49,431 nt of DNA from Lysinibacillus sp. (GCA_031181585.1 JAPSKP010000011.1:7508-56938); one strand, 5' to 3'; positions 7,295-15,705 are shown, counted from the first letter of the stretch. The notes: a model not told the origin generated them from the sequence alone. Numbers and translations are program-made.

Positions 7295-7341
7295 CACCGC
7301 GTATTGATCTTTAACATGTTCGACAATATGCGGTGATTTTT
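7295..7341 (+). terminator. intrinsic terminator after TVP38 gene
   Basis: CACCGCGTATTG (7295-7306) pairs with CAATATGCGGTG (7324-7335), one G-T pair, followed by ATTTTT. Confidence 0.85.
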
Positions 7342-7363
7342 AAGATGAAGGGCAGTTAATCAA

Positions 7364-7385
7364 TTATCTCGAATTCGAGATAAAA
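7364..7385 (+). promoter_or_regulatory. MhqR-type operator
   Basis: TTATCTCGAATTCGAGATAA (7364-7383) is a perfect 20-bp palindrome followed by AA. It matches the inverted repeat known for the MarR-family repressor MhqR of Bacillus subtilis (tATCTcgaAtTCgAGATaaaa), which controls quinone-responsive dioxygenases. The next gene is such a dioxygenase. The site lies about 315 bases upstream of it and no mhqR gene is in the window. Confidence 0.82.
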
Positions 7386-7699
7386 TGCTTGTCTTCTCAT
7401 CATTTGATTAGTAAAGTGGTATTTGAGAAGAGAATAATAAATAATACGGAACATAATATCGGGGGTTCACTCATTTGGCTGCGGCTCACTCGCTTTATCC
7501 ATAAGAGTAACTTACTAATTTAACAACTGCACAATGTAATATGTTAATTCAAATACACACATATGAGTCGATAACACAAAGTGAGTTAGTCCGAAAGGTT
7601 ACGGTAACACAGGGTAGTACTTCTCATACGCTCGCCCGAGAAAGGAAGCTTTTAAACCTTTCCCTTGAGTAGTTAATCTAAAAGAAGGAGGAGAACTAA
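7386..7699 (+). other. long leader between MhqR-type operator and dioxygenase gene
   Basis: No gene is seen in these 314 bases. A hairpin GAAAGG ... CCTTTC lies near 7642-7666 without a T-run. The stretch would form an unusually long 5' leader if transcription starts near the operator. Confidence 0.45.
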
Positions 7700-8638
7700 A
7701 TGTATACAATTCCAGGGCATCATCATATCTCCATGATCACAAAGGATGCGAAGTATAATAACTATTTCTATCGAACAGTACTTGGGCTGCGTCGTGTTAA
7801 AAAAACAGTCAATCAAGACGACCCATCCATGTATCACTTATTTTATGGGGATAAAACAGGGAGTCCGGGTACTGAGCTATCGTTTTTCGAAATGCCGTAT
7901 GTTGGACGTACCCACCGAGGTACAAATGCGATTACCCAAATCGGCTTACTTGTCCCGACAGAAGAAAGTTTAGTCTTCTGGAAAACACGGTTTGATGAAT
8001 ACGGTGTCCATCATAGTGAAATTACAAATTACGCTAACCGCGCTGCACTTCATTTTGAAGATAATGAAGGATTACGCATGGTGCTCCTCGTATCGAACGG
8101 GGGAAAAGTAGGGCACTGGGAGACGTGGGAAAACTCTGACGTTCCTGTTGAACACCAAATTCAAGGGATGGGCAGCATAGAAATCACTGTCCGCAAGCCT
8201 GATAAATTAGCCAGAACCTTAACAGAGGTATTTGGCTATATAGAAGTTTTACGCACTACAGATGAAGCCATTTTCCAATCAGTCAAAGGGGAAGTATTCG
8301 GAGAAATTTTCGTGAAGTTTGCCGAAGGTCCGACTGAAAGACCCGGCCGCGGCAGCATTCATCATTTAGCAATTCGTGTAAAGGACGATGCGGAGCTTGC
8401 CTATTGGGACGAACAAGTAAGAGCAAGAGGATTCCAATCATCCGGTATTGTTGACCGCTTTTATTTTAAGAGTTTATATTTCCGTGAATCAAATGGTATT
8501 CTATTTGAAATTGCGACAGACGGTCCTGGCTTTACGATTGACGGAAATATTGAGACTCTTGGCGATACATTAGATTTACCGCCATTTTTAGAGAGTCGCC
8601 GTCAAGAAATTGAGCAAAACCTAAAACCCATTGAATAA
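7700..8638 (+). CDS. mhqO: ring-cleaving dioxygenase of the VOC/glyoxalase superfamily, MhqO-like
   Basis: A 312-residue protein starting at ATG 7700 after AAGGAGGAG. It has two vicinal-oxygen-chelate modules. Putative metal ligands are the histidines of GHHHISMIT near residue 8, His221/His222 in SIHHLAIRV and Glu270 in ILFEIATDGPGF. Relatives in Bacilli (MhqO, MhqE, MhqA) respond to hydroquinones, catechols and other electrophiles, probably by opening the ring of thiol- or oxygen-substituted quinols. The MhqR-type palindrome upstream supports the same regulation here. The precise substrate is not shown by sequence. Confidence 0.88.
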   Translation: MYTIPGHHHISMITKDAKYNNYFYRTVLGLRRVKKTVNQDDPSMYHLFYGDKTGSPGTELSFFEMPYVGRTHRGTNAITQIGLLVPTEESLVFWKTRFDEYGVHHSEITNYANRAALHFEDNEGLRMVLLVSNGGKVGHWETWENSDVPVEHQIQGMGSIEITVRKPDKLARTLTEVFGYIEVLRTTDEAIFQSVKGEVFGEIFVKFAEGPTERPGRGSIHHLAIRVKDDAELAYWDEQVRARGFQSSGIVDRFYFKSLYFRESNGILFEIATDGPGFTIDGNIETLGDTLDLPPFLESRRQEIEQNLKPIE

Positions 8639-8740
8639 AGTTAATTATTATAAAGTGGCTGTCAATCCGTAAGTTTTTAGTGGCCGAGAACACTGTACTA
8701 TTTAAATTAGATTCGACAACATGTTCATTATTTCTGTATA

Positions 8741-8785
8741 AAAAATGGAGGCACGCCTTGAACGGGTATGCCTCCTCATTTTGAT
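8741..8785. terminator. bidirectional terminator between convergent genes
   Basis: GGAGGCA (8747-8753) pairs with TGCCTCC (8769-8775). An A-run at 8740-8745 gives the minus-strand T-run and CATTTTGATTT follows on the plus strand. It serves the dioxygenase and the convergent HAAS-domain gene. Confidence 0.8.
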
Positions 8786-8790
8786 TTCGA

Positions 8791-9786
8791 TTATTTTCTT
8801 GCTTTCCGGAAGCCGTCGAATATATTAATAACCGCCGCTATTAAGAAGCCGAAAATGCTGCCCCCGATCATCCATAATTCTAATTTACTTACCGACACCT
8901 CGAATACACCCGATAATTCATCCATAAATGTAGAATTGAATAAATTTGGATTTTTAATAATAATAATAAATGCCACAGTCACTATAATTTGAAGCAGGGC
9001 ATTAAACCATGCCATAGCTTTCGTCCATTGTCTTTCGATTAATTTATAAATAGACAAGGAAATTTCAAGACCAATGATCACTAGAATAATCGGCCAATAT
9101 TGAACAAGCACTGCTTCATCCATTGCAGGGGCAATAAATTCAAGGCCCTCAGGACCGTTTCTATAAAAACCAAGAAGATGATCAGCGTAGAAATAGACTG
9201 TTGCCCAAATCGCTGTCCAAATTAATCCACCGAATACTTCATACTTTGGAATCGCCTTTTGCTTAGGAATAAGCGGCGTATGTTTTAAGTCTTCTACTGT
9301 CCATTCAGTAAGGTGCGGGGTAAGTGGGTGAGAGTCATCTGACTTATAAACTCGTTCCATAATCGCAAAAACGACCGTTAGCCAGAAAAATACCTGCATG
9401 CCAACAACAATCATTCCCCATATTCCTTCAGCAATCAATAAGATAATCATATTTAAAACAGAAGTATCCCTGTCATATCCGATAATGTGTTCTGCTGCAA
9501 GTACAATAAGAGAAATAGTAGCTGCAATAGGCAGAATCATTTTTAGTAGTGAAATATATGCGTCAAAATAGCGAGGTCCAATCAAGTACCTCGAACGGTC
9601 TCGGTACCCTTCGGCAAGCGCTGCCGGACTGCCCATCTTTTCGAGTACTGTTTCAACGTTTTTATCAGTATAGCCCTCGGGCAGCATATCCTCGATCGTC
9701 GACTTTAATTCGAGCGCAATATCTTCTCTGTTTTTCTCAGGCAGCCTGCGTGTTACTTCCTGTATATATACCTCAATTAGGTTCAT
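8791..9786 (-). CDS. HAAS-domain membrane protein, partner of PadR regulator
   Basis: A 331-residue protein. The N-terminal 70 residues (MNLIEVYIQEVTRRLP, then the MLPEGYTDKNVETVLEKMGS segment and LAEGYRDRSRYLIG) match the HAAS/DUF1700-like helical domain usually found next to PadR regulators. Five or six hydrophobic helices follow. ATG 9786 is preferred over 9801 because GAGGAGG lies 6 bases upstream. The gene overlaps the end of the PadR gene by 14 bases, indicating translational coupling. Such pairs are thought to sense membrane or envelope cues; the ligand here is unknown. Confidence 0.82.
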   Translation of the reverse strand: MNLIEVYIQEVTRRLPEKNREDIALELKSTIEDMLPEGYTDKNVETVLEKMGSPAALAEGYRDRSRYLIGPRYFDAYISLLKMILPIAATISLIVLAAEHIIGYDRDTSVLNMIILLIAEGIWGMIVVGMQVFFWLTVVFAIMERVYKSDDSHPLTPHLTEWTVEDLKHTPLIPKQKAIPKYEVFGGLIWTAIWATVYFYADHLLGFYRNGPEGLEFIAPAMDEAVLVQYWPIILVIIGLEISLSIYKLIERQWTKAMAWFNALLQIIVTVAFIIIIKNPNLFNSTFMDELSGVFEVSVSKLELWMIGGSIFGFLIAAVINIFDGFRKARK

Positions 9787-10120
9787 GGTGCTCCTCCTCA
9801 TTTAATACATTCATCAGCTTTTTCGAATTATCCAGCCATTCCTTCTTCAACAGCTCATAAATCGTTTTCCCTTCTTCACTTAGTACATAGTACTTTCTTG
9901 GCCTGCTATCGGAATTATCCCAGCTGCTTGTCACAAGCCCCTGCTTTTCTAATCTTCGTAGAAGAGGGTATAGCGTACTCTGGTCAATCATGACACCGGA
10001 CTGTTCTAACAACTGTACGAGGGAATAACCATACCGTGGTATTTGCAGCTGACTTAACACTGCTAAAGTCAATGTCCCTCTTCTCAATTCAATTAATAAG
10101 GAATTTAATAACGTATTCAT
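9773..10120 (-). CDS. PadR-family transcriptional regulator
   Basis: A 115-residue winged-helix protein. The core shows RRGTLTLAVLSQLQ, then YGYSLVQLLEQSGVMIDQ and STLYPLLRRLEKQGLV, the standard PadR recognition helix and wing start, with RKYYVLSEEGK in the wing. Start ATG 10120 follows GTAGAGGTGA. It is co-transcribed with the HAAS membrane protein, whose start it overlaps. PadR proteins normally repress their own operon, and a perfect palindrome lies just upstream. Confidence 0.92.
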   Translation of the reverse strand: MNTLLNSLLIELRRGTLTLAVLSQLQIPRYGYSLVQLLEQSGVMIDQSTLYPLLRRLEKQGLVTSSWDNSDSRPRKYYVLSEEGKTIYELLKKEWLDNSKKLMNVLNEEEHHEPN

Positions 10121-10146
10121 AATTCACCTCTACCCATACTATATGA

Positions 10147-10159
10147 CATACACTGTATG
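10147..10159. promoter_or_regulatory. palindrome upstream of PadR operon, likely operator
   Basis: CATACACTGTATG is a perfect palindrome with a central C, 27 bases before the PadR start. Similar half-sites (ATGACATACA, GACTTATAC, TTCATACAC) repeat across 10141-10182. It probably binds the PadR protein itself. Confidence 0.6.
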
Positions 10160-10182
10160 ACTTATACTATGCTTCATACACT

Positions 10183-10508
10183 ATTTATGTGAGGGATTAC
10201 CAAAAGTTAAGAAATTTTTTATTTTAAAATCCGTATACAGTTTTATAGAGTGATTACATCAGCACTTATTCCGCTATCTAACCCTTCATTACACCCCGAT
10301 GTCTAACTTGAGAAGCTTGGACATAAAATAGCCATGTTTGAGTATAGGTATATACCGTTTTTATCCTGTAATCATGGGTAATCGAATAAGAAAGCAGTTT
10401 ATTACTTTAGAAGAAACTTAAGAAAATAAGACAGCATTTGTTCATCTCGAATGGTATCATCGATCCAAGTTCATGACATCATGCTGCAGCAAAGGAAGTG
10501 AAATCATA
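10183..10508. other. intergenic region between PadR operon and DedA gene
   Basis: About 320 bases without a credible gene or hairpin terminator. It must hold the dedA-like promoter, but no strong -35/-10 pair is evident. Confidence 0.4.
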
Positions 10509-11114
10509 ATGGAAGAATGGATCAAGGATTTAATGAATAGCTGGGGGTATTTTGGTGTAGCTTTCTTAGTCGCGCTGGAAAATTTATTTCCTCCCATCCC
10601 ATCAGAATTTATTTTAACCTTTGGGGGATTCATGACGACCCGAACGAATATGACTGTCATTGGAGTCATTATTGCTTCGACGATTGGCTCTGTAGTAGGA
10701 GCTATCTGTCTTTACTTTCTAGGTAAGCTCGTCAGTCTTTCCGTACTCAAAAAAATATTATCCGGAAAAACTGGTAAGGTCCTTCGCTTAAAGCCAAGAG
10801 ACATTGACCGCTCGGTAGACTGGTTTCAAAGTCATGGATACATTACAGTATTCTTCTGTCGGTTTATACCTGTCATTCGAAGCTTGATTTCTATACCGGC
10901 CGGGGTAGCTAGAATGCCTCTTATTCCATTTCTAACGTATACCACTTTAGGAACTGTTTTATGGAATACAATTCTAATCGTTCTCGGCGCATGGGCAGGA
11001 GATAACTGGTCCCATATTTTAGATGTGTTCAACCGTTATAAATATTACCTTTTCATTCCAGTCATTGTCTTTGGTAGTTATTTTTTTTATAAGTTTTATA
11101 AGAGAAGAAAATGA
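10509..11114 (+). CDS. DedA-family membrane protein
   Basis: A 201-residue protein. An upstream in-frame ATG at 10473 exists, but AAGGAAGTG lies 8-9 bases before ATG 10509. The DedA hallmarks are ALENLFPPIPSEFILTFGGF near residue 19, GSVVGAICLYFLGK and FFCRFIPVIRSLISIPAG near residue 116, with the conserved Glu and Arg residues of the family. DedA proteins are membrane-embedded, needed for membrane potential and lipid-carrier recycling; some flip undecaprenyl phosphate. The gene stands alone, closed by a terminator. Confidence 0.92.
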   Translation: MEEWIKDLMNSWGYFGVAFLVALENLFPPIPSEFILTFGGFMTTRTNMTVIGVIIASTIGSVVGAICLYFLGKLVSLSVLKKILSGKTGKVLRLKPRDIDRSVDWFQSHGYITVFFCRFIPVIRSLISIPAGVARMPLIPFLTYTTLGTVLWNTILIVLGAWAGDNWSHILDVFNRYKYYLFIPVIVFGSYFFYKFYKRRK

Positions 11115-11154
11115 AGAAAATTTAACATATAACATAGGGAGAGGCCTGTATAGT

Positions 11155-11212
11155 AAACTCTGGATCACTTCGACAAACCCTCGAGTGTGTCTAGAGTTTC
11201 TTTCATTTCTCA
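11155..11212 (+). terminator. intrinsic terminator after dedA-like gene
   Basis: AAACTCT (11155-11161) pairs with AGAGTTT (11193-11199), with an imperfect inner extension, followed by CTTTCATTTCT. Confidence 0.65.
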
Positions 11213-11331
11213 AAAAGTTATCATAACAATTCAAATTGAGCACTTTAACAGTGGATATTTTTGGAGCTAATTTGTAAGCTTGCCGGCAAATCAACGGTGT
11301 CACATCGAGTCGTACTATTACCGCTTATAAG

Positions 11332-11374
11332 AAGAAACCGTAATGATGATTTTTGATCAAAACGGTTTCTTTTT
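11332..11374 (+). terminator. orphan intrinsic terminator
   Basis: AAGAAACCGT (11332-11341) pairs exactly with ACGGTTTCTT (11362-11371), and the T-run continues to 11374. No intact gene lies between this and the previous terminator, so it may be left over from a lost gene. Confidence 0.75.
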
Positions 11375-11435
11375 GCTTAGTTAGAACATTTTATTACTTC
11401 AAGTGGTAAATGGATGTGTTGACAACTGGATATTA

Positions 11436-11463
11436 CATTTTGACAAGTATACTTGTCAAAATG
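11436..11463. promoter_or_regulatory. 28-bp perfect palindrome before XRE regulator
   Basis: The left half is CATTTTGACAAGTA and the right half its exact complement. It contains TTGACA (11440-11445), which could be a -35 box, and lies 39 bases before the regulator start. It is the obvious operator for the XRE protein. Confidence 0.8.
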
Positions 11464-11501
11464 AATAAAGTAATTTACACTTAATGTAAGAGGTGAAGGA
11501 A

Positions 11502-11708
11502 TTGAAAACAAGATTGAAGGAGCTTAGAGCACGGGAAGGAATGAATCAGACCGAGTTGGCGAAGCGAGCAAAGGTATCGCGTCAAACAGTCAGCCTGATT
11601 GAACGTGAGGAGTTTGTACCTTCTCTGTTAATCGCTGTTCGAATGGCAAGAATCTTCAATGAGCCTATAGAAAGTATTTTTATTTTTGAGGAGGAGGAAC
11701 TGAAATGA
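11502..11708 (+). CDS. small XRE-family HTH regulator
   Basis: A 68-residue protein made of little more than a Cro/CI-type helix-turn-helix: MNQTELAKRAKVSRQTVSLI near residues 14-33, then ERE and a short acidic tail. TTG 11502 is chosen because AGGTGAAGGA directly precedes it; the in-frame GTG at 11493 has no ribosome site. It overlaps the following gene by ATGA. Small XRE proteins of this kind pair with DUF3169 membrane proteins and repress the shared operon. The palindrome at 11436-11463 is its likely target. Confidence 0.9.
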   Translation: MKTRLKELRAREGMNQTELAKRAKVSRQTVSLIEREEFVPSLLIAVRMARIFNEPIESIFIFEEEELK

Positions 11709-12385
11709 AACTGATTGCACAGGCACTAATGGGAGCGATAGTTGGATTTTTTGCTACGTTAGCCATTTTAAAGGGAGACATCGCGCTTTCGTTAGCCCGT
11801 TTTTCATTTGAATTAAATTTATTTTTATTAGTAGCAGGGGCATTACTTATTATCGGCTCAACTATATATTACTTCCAATTCAAACAAGCTGCACAGAAAG
11901 AGGTATCAGGCGAGGAGGAGGATGCACTAGATGACTGGAAATACAATAGATTCAGCGATATTTCAATGGCTATACATGCTACATTAATCACGAATCTGTT
12001 ATTCACATGTACGAGTACACTTACTGAGCAGCCTCTTTGGATGATTTCGATAAGTGGATTGTTCCTTGTTATAAGCCTTGTGCTGTCATTTATCAAGCCA
12101 ACACTTATAAGAATCATGTACCCGGAGCGTTCTTTTCCTTCTCCAAATGACAAGGACTATTCAAAGAAGCTGATGGAGATATCTGATGAGGGTGAAAGAC
12201 ATGTGATGCTGCAAGGTCTATACAAAAGCTTTAATTCAGTAAATTCGCTCTTGATGTTAGGTATACTGCTTTTGCTGTTTTATTCGCTCGCAAGCGGGGC
12301 ATCTCAATTGTTTGGTATTACCGTGATTGCAGTGATTTTATTGTTTACAAACATCCAGTATATTCTGAGCGTTAAGGGAAAATAG
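11705..12385 (+). CDS. DUF3169-family membrane protein
   Basis: A 226-residue protein with about six hydrophobic segments: two at the N-terminus (residues 5-50), a polar loop with an acidic stretch GEEEDALDDWKYNRFSD, two in the middle and two at the C-terminus. It matches DUF3169 in layout and in the ERSFPSPNDKDYSKKLMEIS segment. Its function is unknown. It starts inside the stop codon of the XRE gene (ATGA overlap), so the two are translationally coupled. The usual inference is that the XRE protein controls this membrane protein. Confidence 0.78.
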   Translation: MKLIAQALMGAIVGFFATLAILKGDIALSLARFSFELNLFLLVAGALLIIGSTIYYFQFKQAAQKEVSGEEEDALDDWKYNRFSDISMAIHATLITNLLFTCTSTLTEQPLWMISISGLFLVISLVLSFIKPTLIRIMYPERSFPSPNDKDYSKKLMEISDEGERHVMLQGLYKSFNSVNSLLMLGILLLLFYSLASGASQLFGITVIAVILLFTNIQYILSVKGK

Positions 12386-12423
12386 GTGTACTATTATCAT
12401 TTTAAAAAATGGAGGAAAATACA

Positions 12424-12705
12424 ATGGACATTAGTTTTTTCTGGTTTGCCGTAGGGCTCGCAGCACTAGGTTATTTTATTGGAGATGGTTTAAAAAACAT
12501 GCATGCTGGAACAAAGGGCAGCGGATATCGTACACTCATTAAAGAGAGTGATTTACATTATTATGTCAACTTAAGCAGGGAAGAACTGCAGGAGCTAATT
12601 GAAAAACATCCAGGTGCACCAAAAATTGAACTCAAGGGAACAACTTACTACCCATACCAGCAATTTATGAACTGGCTCTCTTCTAATGAGTTATACAAAA
12701 GCTAA
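12424..12705 (+). CDS. small membrane-anchored protein with HTH-like C-terminus
   Basis: A 93-residue protein. ATG 12424 is preferred over 12409 because AATGGAGGAAAA lies between them. Residues 3-22 are a hydrophobic helix with a glycine-rich end (GLAALGYFIGDGLKN). The rest is soluble: YYVNLSREELQELIEKHPGA then YYPYQQFMNWL, which looks like a small helix-turn-helix or excisionase-like fold. It is the third gene of the XRE/DUF3169 operon, 38 bases downstream. I cannot assign a family. Confidence 0.7.
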   Translation: MDISFFWFAVGLAALGYFIGDGLKNMHAGTKGSGYRTLIKESDLHYYVNLSREELQELIEKHPGAPKIELKGTTYYPYQQFMNWLSSNELYKS

Positions 12706-12794
12706 TTAAAAGAATCGGAGCAATTATAAGTATAATAGTTTAATTACGTGTTATAATACGATAGTACTTAGTCACTCATGCAATAAGAGGGCTG

Positions 12795-12829
12795 CACAGC
12801 ATAGCATTAATTGTTATGCTGTGTTTTTT
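12795..12829 (+). terminator. intrinsic terminator of the XRE operon
   Basis: CACAGCATA (12795-12803) pairs exactly with TATGCTGTG (12815-12823), followed by TTTTTT. Confidence 0.85.
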
Positions 12830-13226
12830 ATTAGAGGAAGTTTCCTGTTTTTCCGTCTCTTTCTGCTGAAATCTGCACCTCATGTTATAGCAAGGGGTAA
12901 ACATGACCCAAAAAAGAAGACAATTGAGATAGTCGAATACAATTAACGGGGTCATCAATTTTGCCCAAAAGGTATGTAAAATTGTGGTTAGAAAGCTATA
13001 TTTATATAAAAATTTCATGCTGACAGTCATCTGCACAATAATAAAAATTAAATTAGTGAACATAAAAAATGTAATATGATAGTAGATTACCCTTGATGAA
13101 CAACTCATATAACAGGCTTTTACTAGCAGAAGCTTTACAGCCTGGAGTAATAGTGATTTGTTTCTTAAAAGGCTATGCATACTAATTTTAATCATGTTGG
13201 AGTTGAAAGAATAATGGATTAACAGT
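12830..13226. other. intergenic region, no supported gene
   Basis: A minus-strand open frame (12776-13195) is hydrophobic but lacks a ribosome site and ends inside the plus-strand terminator, so it is not accepted. Nothing else is recognised. Confidence 0.5.
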
Positions 13227-13730
13227 TCACTCCAGCACGATTCCTTTTTTAAAAAAGTCGTCTAAGGAAGCAGCAACTTGGACTTTGCCATATTTTAAAA
13301 TTTGTTCTGGATTATCATCTGCATCATGGAAAATTTGATAAATCGCTGGGTGATTTGATTCAAAGTGAACAAAGTAAGGATCCACAGAACCTATTGGATC
13401 CCCGCCAATACAAACATAGCCATGTTCCAAAATCGGAATGCCGGGATATGCCTTGAACGATTCATAAATCATATCTCTTGGCTGGTATATATCCACATAG
13501 GCAGTACCATCAAAATCTTCTTTCGGTTTGAATGCCTGCCCGCCAATCTCCATATGAATAAGCGGGACCTTAGCAATTAGACTTCCATACCAATCTGGTA
13601 ATCTTCTTCCAAAATTCGTGTGCAGCAAAGCAATTTCTTCACTGGTAGCAGTCCGTCCTATGAGAGACTGCCCAAGCCTTTTTGCTCTCACTGTAAAGGC
13701 ATTTGCCTCCTGAAAAATTGTTTTGATCAT
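13227..13730 (-). CDS. SMI1/KNR4 (SUKH) domain protein
   Basis: A 167-residue protein. ATG 13730 is preferred over GTG 13739, as GGGGTGG lies 5 bases upstream. The SUKH signature is visible: SEEIALLHTNFGRRLPDWY near residue 30 (the EI..LE..F...LP..Y motif), VCIGGDPIGSVDPYFVHF near residue 106 (IG.d..G....l) and the C-terminal SLDDFF. SUKH proteins commonly act as immunity proteins against contact-dependent or secreted toxins; others are housekeeping. No toxin gene is beside it, so it is an orphan. Cellular location is cytoplasmic. Confidence 0.85.
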   Translation of the reverse strand: MIKTIFQEANAFTVRAKRLGQSLIGRTATSEEIALLHTNFGRRLPDWYGSLIAKVPLIHMEIGGQAFKPKEDFDGTAYVDIYQPRDMIYESFKAYPGIPILEHGYVCIGGDPIGSVDPYFVHFESNHPAIYQIFHDADDNPEQILKYGKVQVAASLDDFFKKGIVLE

Positions 13731-13967
13731 GTAAGCCACCCCATTATGTATTACCGGTCAAACAGAAAAGCCGGTTGTTTTCCTTTCAAACTTTATATAA
13801 TCATCCCTTTATTTTACTTCTCTAAAAAATGAGTAATAACCTCTAAAAAGTGCCTTCTTTCTTACAATTAGGGAAAAGACATTCAAAGAAGATATATGTT
13901 TAATGTTTAACTCAATGAGGAAATTGTAATAGAAAGCAAGTTACATAAAAAACAGGAGGTAGAAAAT

Positions 13968-14261
13968 ATGACCATTACAATGAGAGTAATAAAAAGAGGA
14001 AGAGTAGTAGAAGAAAAGATTTTCCCTCAGAAACCAATTGATCTTGTATTGAATTATTTTGGTGAAAAAGATATGGCACCTGATATGACAAAGGATTATG
14101 AAAAATTGATTATAGCAAGCGAAGAAGGGGAAAGTGCATATATTTGTATAGACGATGTGGAAATGTTGGAGCTAAATGATCATAAGCAGTTTGAAGCTAA
14201 ATATACAGTAAACTATGAAGAAAAAATTGAGCATGAGCTATATCGGTTACTGTCGAATTAA
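13968..14261 (+). CDS. conserved-looking hypothetical protein, 97 residues
   Basis: A soluble, acidic 97-residue protein starting at ATG 13968 behind a strong CAGGAGGTAG. The N-terminus MTITMRVIKRGRVVEEKIFP is strand-rich, followed by a DLVLNYFGE helix and a C-terminal YEEKIEHELYRLL helix. It has no membrane segment, signal peptide or metal motif. I do not recognise a family. It stands alone, convergent with a downstream acetyltransferase gene. The strong ribosome site and clean frame support a real gene. Confidence 0.72.
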   Translation: MTITMRVIKRGRVVEEKIFPQKPIDLVLNYFGEKDMAPDMTKDYEKLIIASEEGESAYICIDDVEMLELNDHKQFEAKYTVNYEEKIEHELYRLLSN

Positions 14262-14360
14262 AACACTCTCCAGAGGGTCCTATCATTCGCTAGCGGAATG
14301 AACACCGATCTCTAATAGAGATAGGTATTCAAATTAGCTGGTGAATGAAGAAGTGTGAAC

Positions 14361-14918
14361 TTACTGGCTGATGGATTGCAGATGCCTTAAAAACCGATCC
14401 TTTGTAATAACGTTTAGGATACATTTGCTATGTGTTTCTGCCTCAATTTTTTCTAGCTCATCAGGAAATTTCGTCCCTACATCAATCAGCATATAAGGTA
14501 ATTTGATCTGGGCTTTTTGAGAACGAAGATTATGTACTGCAGCACCTGCAAATACATATTCTAAACCCATCTCCTCAAAGGCGATTTTTAACATCATTTC
14601 CTTGGCTAGCTGGTTATATCCCATGCCCCAGTACGGCGCAGCGATCCACGTACCAATATGAGCAGTTTTACGATACGGGGATATAGATTTTAGCGTAATT
14701 ACCCCAATTAATTGATCATCTTTATTGAGCATGACTCTGGAGAATTGTTTAAATTGCTTTTCTTCATGAAGGATAAAATCAATATATTCTTGTGTTCCTT
14801 GTAAGGAAACTTGCTTTTCATTTAGCCCTAAAGCATCTTTCACCCGATAGTCTGAGGTGAGCCTAGCCATCTCTTCTGCATATTTTTGATCATGCTTGTC
14901 TAATTTTAATTCAATCAA
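14361..14918 (-). CDS. GNAT-family N-acetyltransferase
   Basis: A 185-residue protein of the RimJ/RimL-like GNAT group. The acetyl-CoA loop is in IAAPYWGMGYNQLAKEMM, a variant of the Q/R-x-x-G-x-G/A motif, followed by the helix LKIAFEEMGLEYVFAG. The open frame reaches 14939, but AAGGAGG lies inside it, 6 bases before TTG 14918, which is the preferred start. The substrate is unknown. There is an unusual run, AEMARLTSDYRVKDALGL, before the core. No operon partners are evident. Confidence 0.82.
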   Translation of the reverse strand: MIELKLDKHDQKYAEEMARLTSDYRVKDALGLNEKQVSLQGTQEYIDFILHEEKQFKQFSRVMLNKDDQLIGVITLKSISPYRKTAHIGTWIAAPYWGMGYNQLAKEMMLKIAFEEMGLEYVFAGAAVHNLRSQKAQIKLPYMLIDVGTKFPDELEKIEAETHSKCILNVITKDRFLRHLQSISQ

Positions 14919-15705
14919 ACGTTCTCCTCCTTTACACATCTTGGTTCCGCAGTATAGCTACTAATAGAAGATTTAAGTATATACTGTTATTTTTCTCTAT
15001 TCTATAATTTATTAAAATAATATATTTTTCAGAACCTGCTTAAATAAATTTGAAAAATAATGTAGAGAATAGTGCTCACCTCACACTCTATAGTATAAGT
15101 ACCCACAATTTAACTTCTTAACATTCTTCTGATAAAATTTTTTACCACTATGTAAAACACTGATTTCCAGAAAGAAATCAGTGTCGTGAACAATCTGTTT
15201 TACTATGTTTAATAGAGGGTGTCATCTATAAAGCCAAAGAGCTTCAACTAAAAGAATGTACTTGTTGGTTTCCGAATTAGGGGACTGGAATATATTTTCC
15301 TTACCATGTTCTTCTGAAATAGCCCCGTGTATAGTAGAAGGACCTAACGTTGATTTAGGACTAGCACTGACCTGTTACAAAAAGATACTATTACATAGCG
15401 TCTATTCAAATTTAGAGAATCATTCTCCCTAACATTCGTTAAAGGTAAGGCTGCTTTTAGAAAAGCTTTGTCTAGTAATACTGTAAATAGGCTGAGGTTA
15501 GGAAGAATGCCGAGTGCAGTAATCAATGTGTGTAAATTACTCATGCAAAATTACCCCGTCTAAAATGAATAAGACTTCTATTGAATTATTATACTTTCCT
15601 CTGTATATTAATTATAACAGTTAACTACATAAGTGGTGAGGTTGGCCATATAGGACTCATCGATTCTTGGCATAACATTTATCACAAAGAGAGAGAAGGT
15701 TTTGA
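14919..15705. other. long intergenic region with one strong hairpin
   Basis: Nearly 790 bases without an accepted gene. ACACTGATTTC and GAAATCAGTGT near 15157-15185 form a perfect 11-bp stem; on the minus strand it is followed by TTTTAC, so it could end a minus-strand transcript, but no minus-strand gene is seen upstream of it. The region may contain gene remnants that I cannot identify. Confidence 0.5.

Noticed and set aside
11240-11360. Plus-strand segment reading KLAGKSTVSHRV, suggestive of a P-loop
   Set aside because: The first glycine of the motif is missing, there is no start, ribosome site or supporting downstream kinase sequence; resemblance is probably chance.
12776-13195. Minus-strand open frame of 139 codons, hydrophobic
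   Set aside because: No ribosome site, composition explained by AT-rich DNA, and its 3' end runs through the plus-strand terminator at 12795-12829.
14262-14345. Short inverted repeats (CATTCGCTAGCGGAATG, ATCTCTAATAGAGAT) as a terminator
   Set aside because: Neither is followed by a T-run and each stem is short; function unclear.
15344-15544. Minus-strand 66-codon open frame in the large gap
   Set aside because: No ribosome site and no recognisable domain; the gap shows stops in all other frames.
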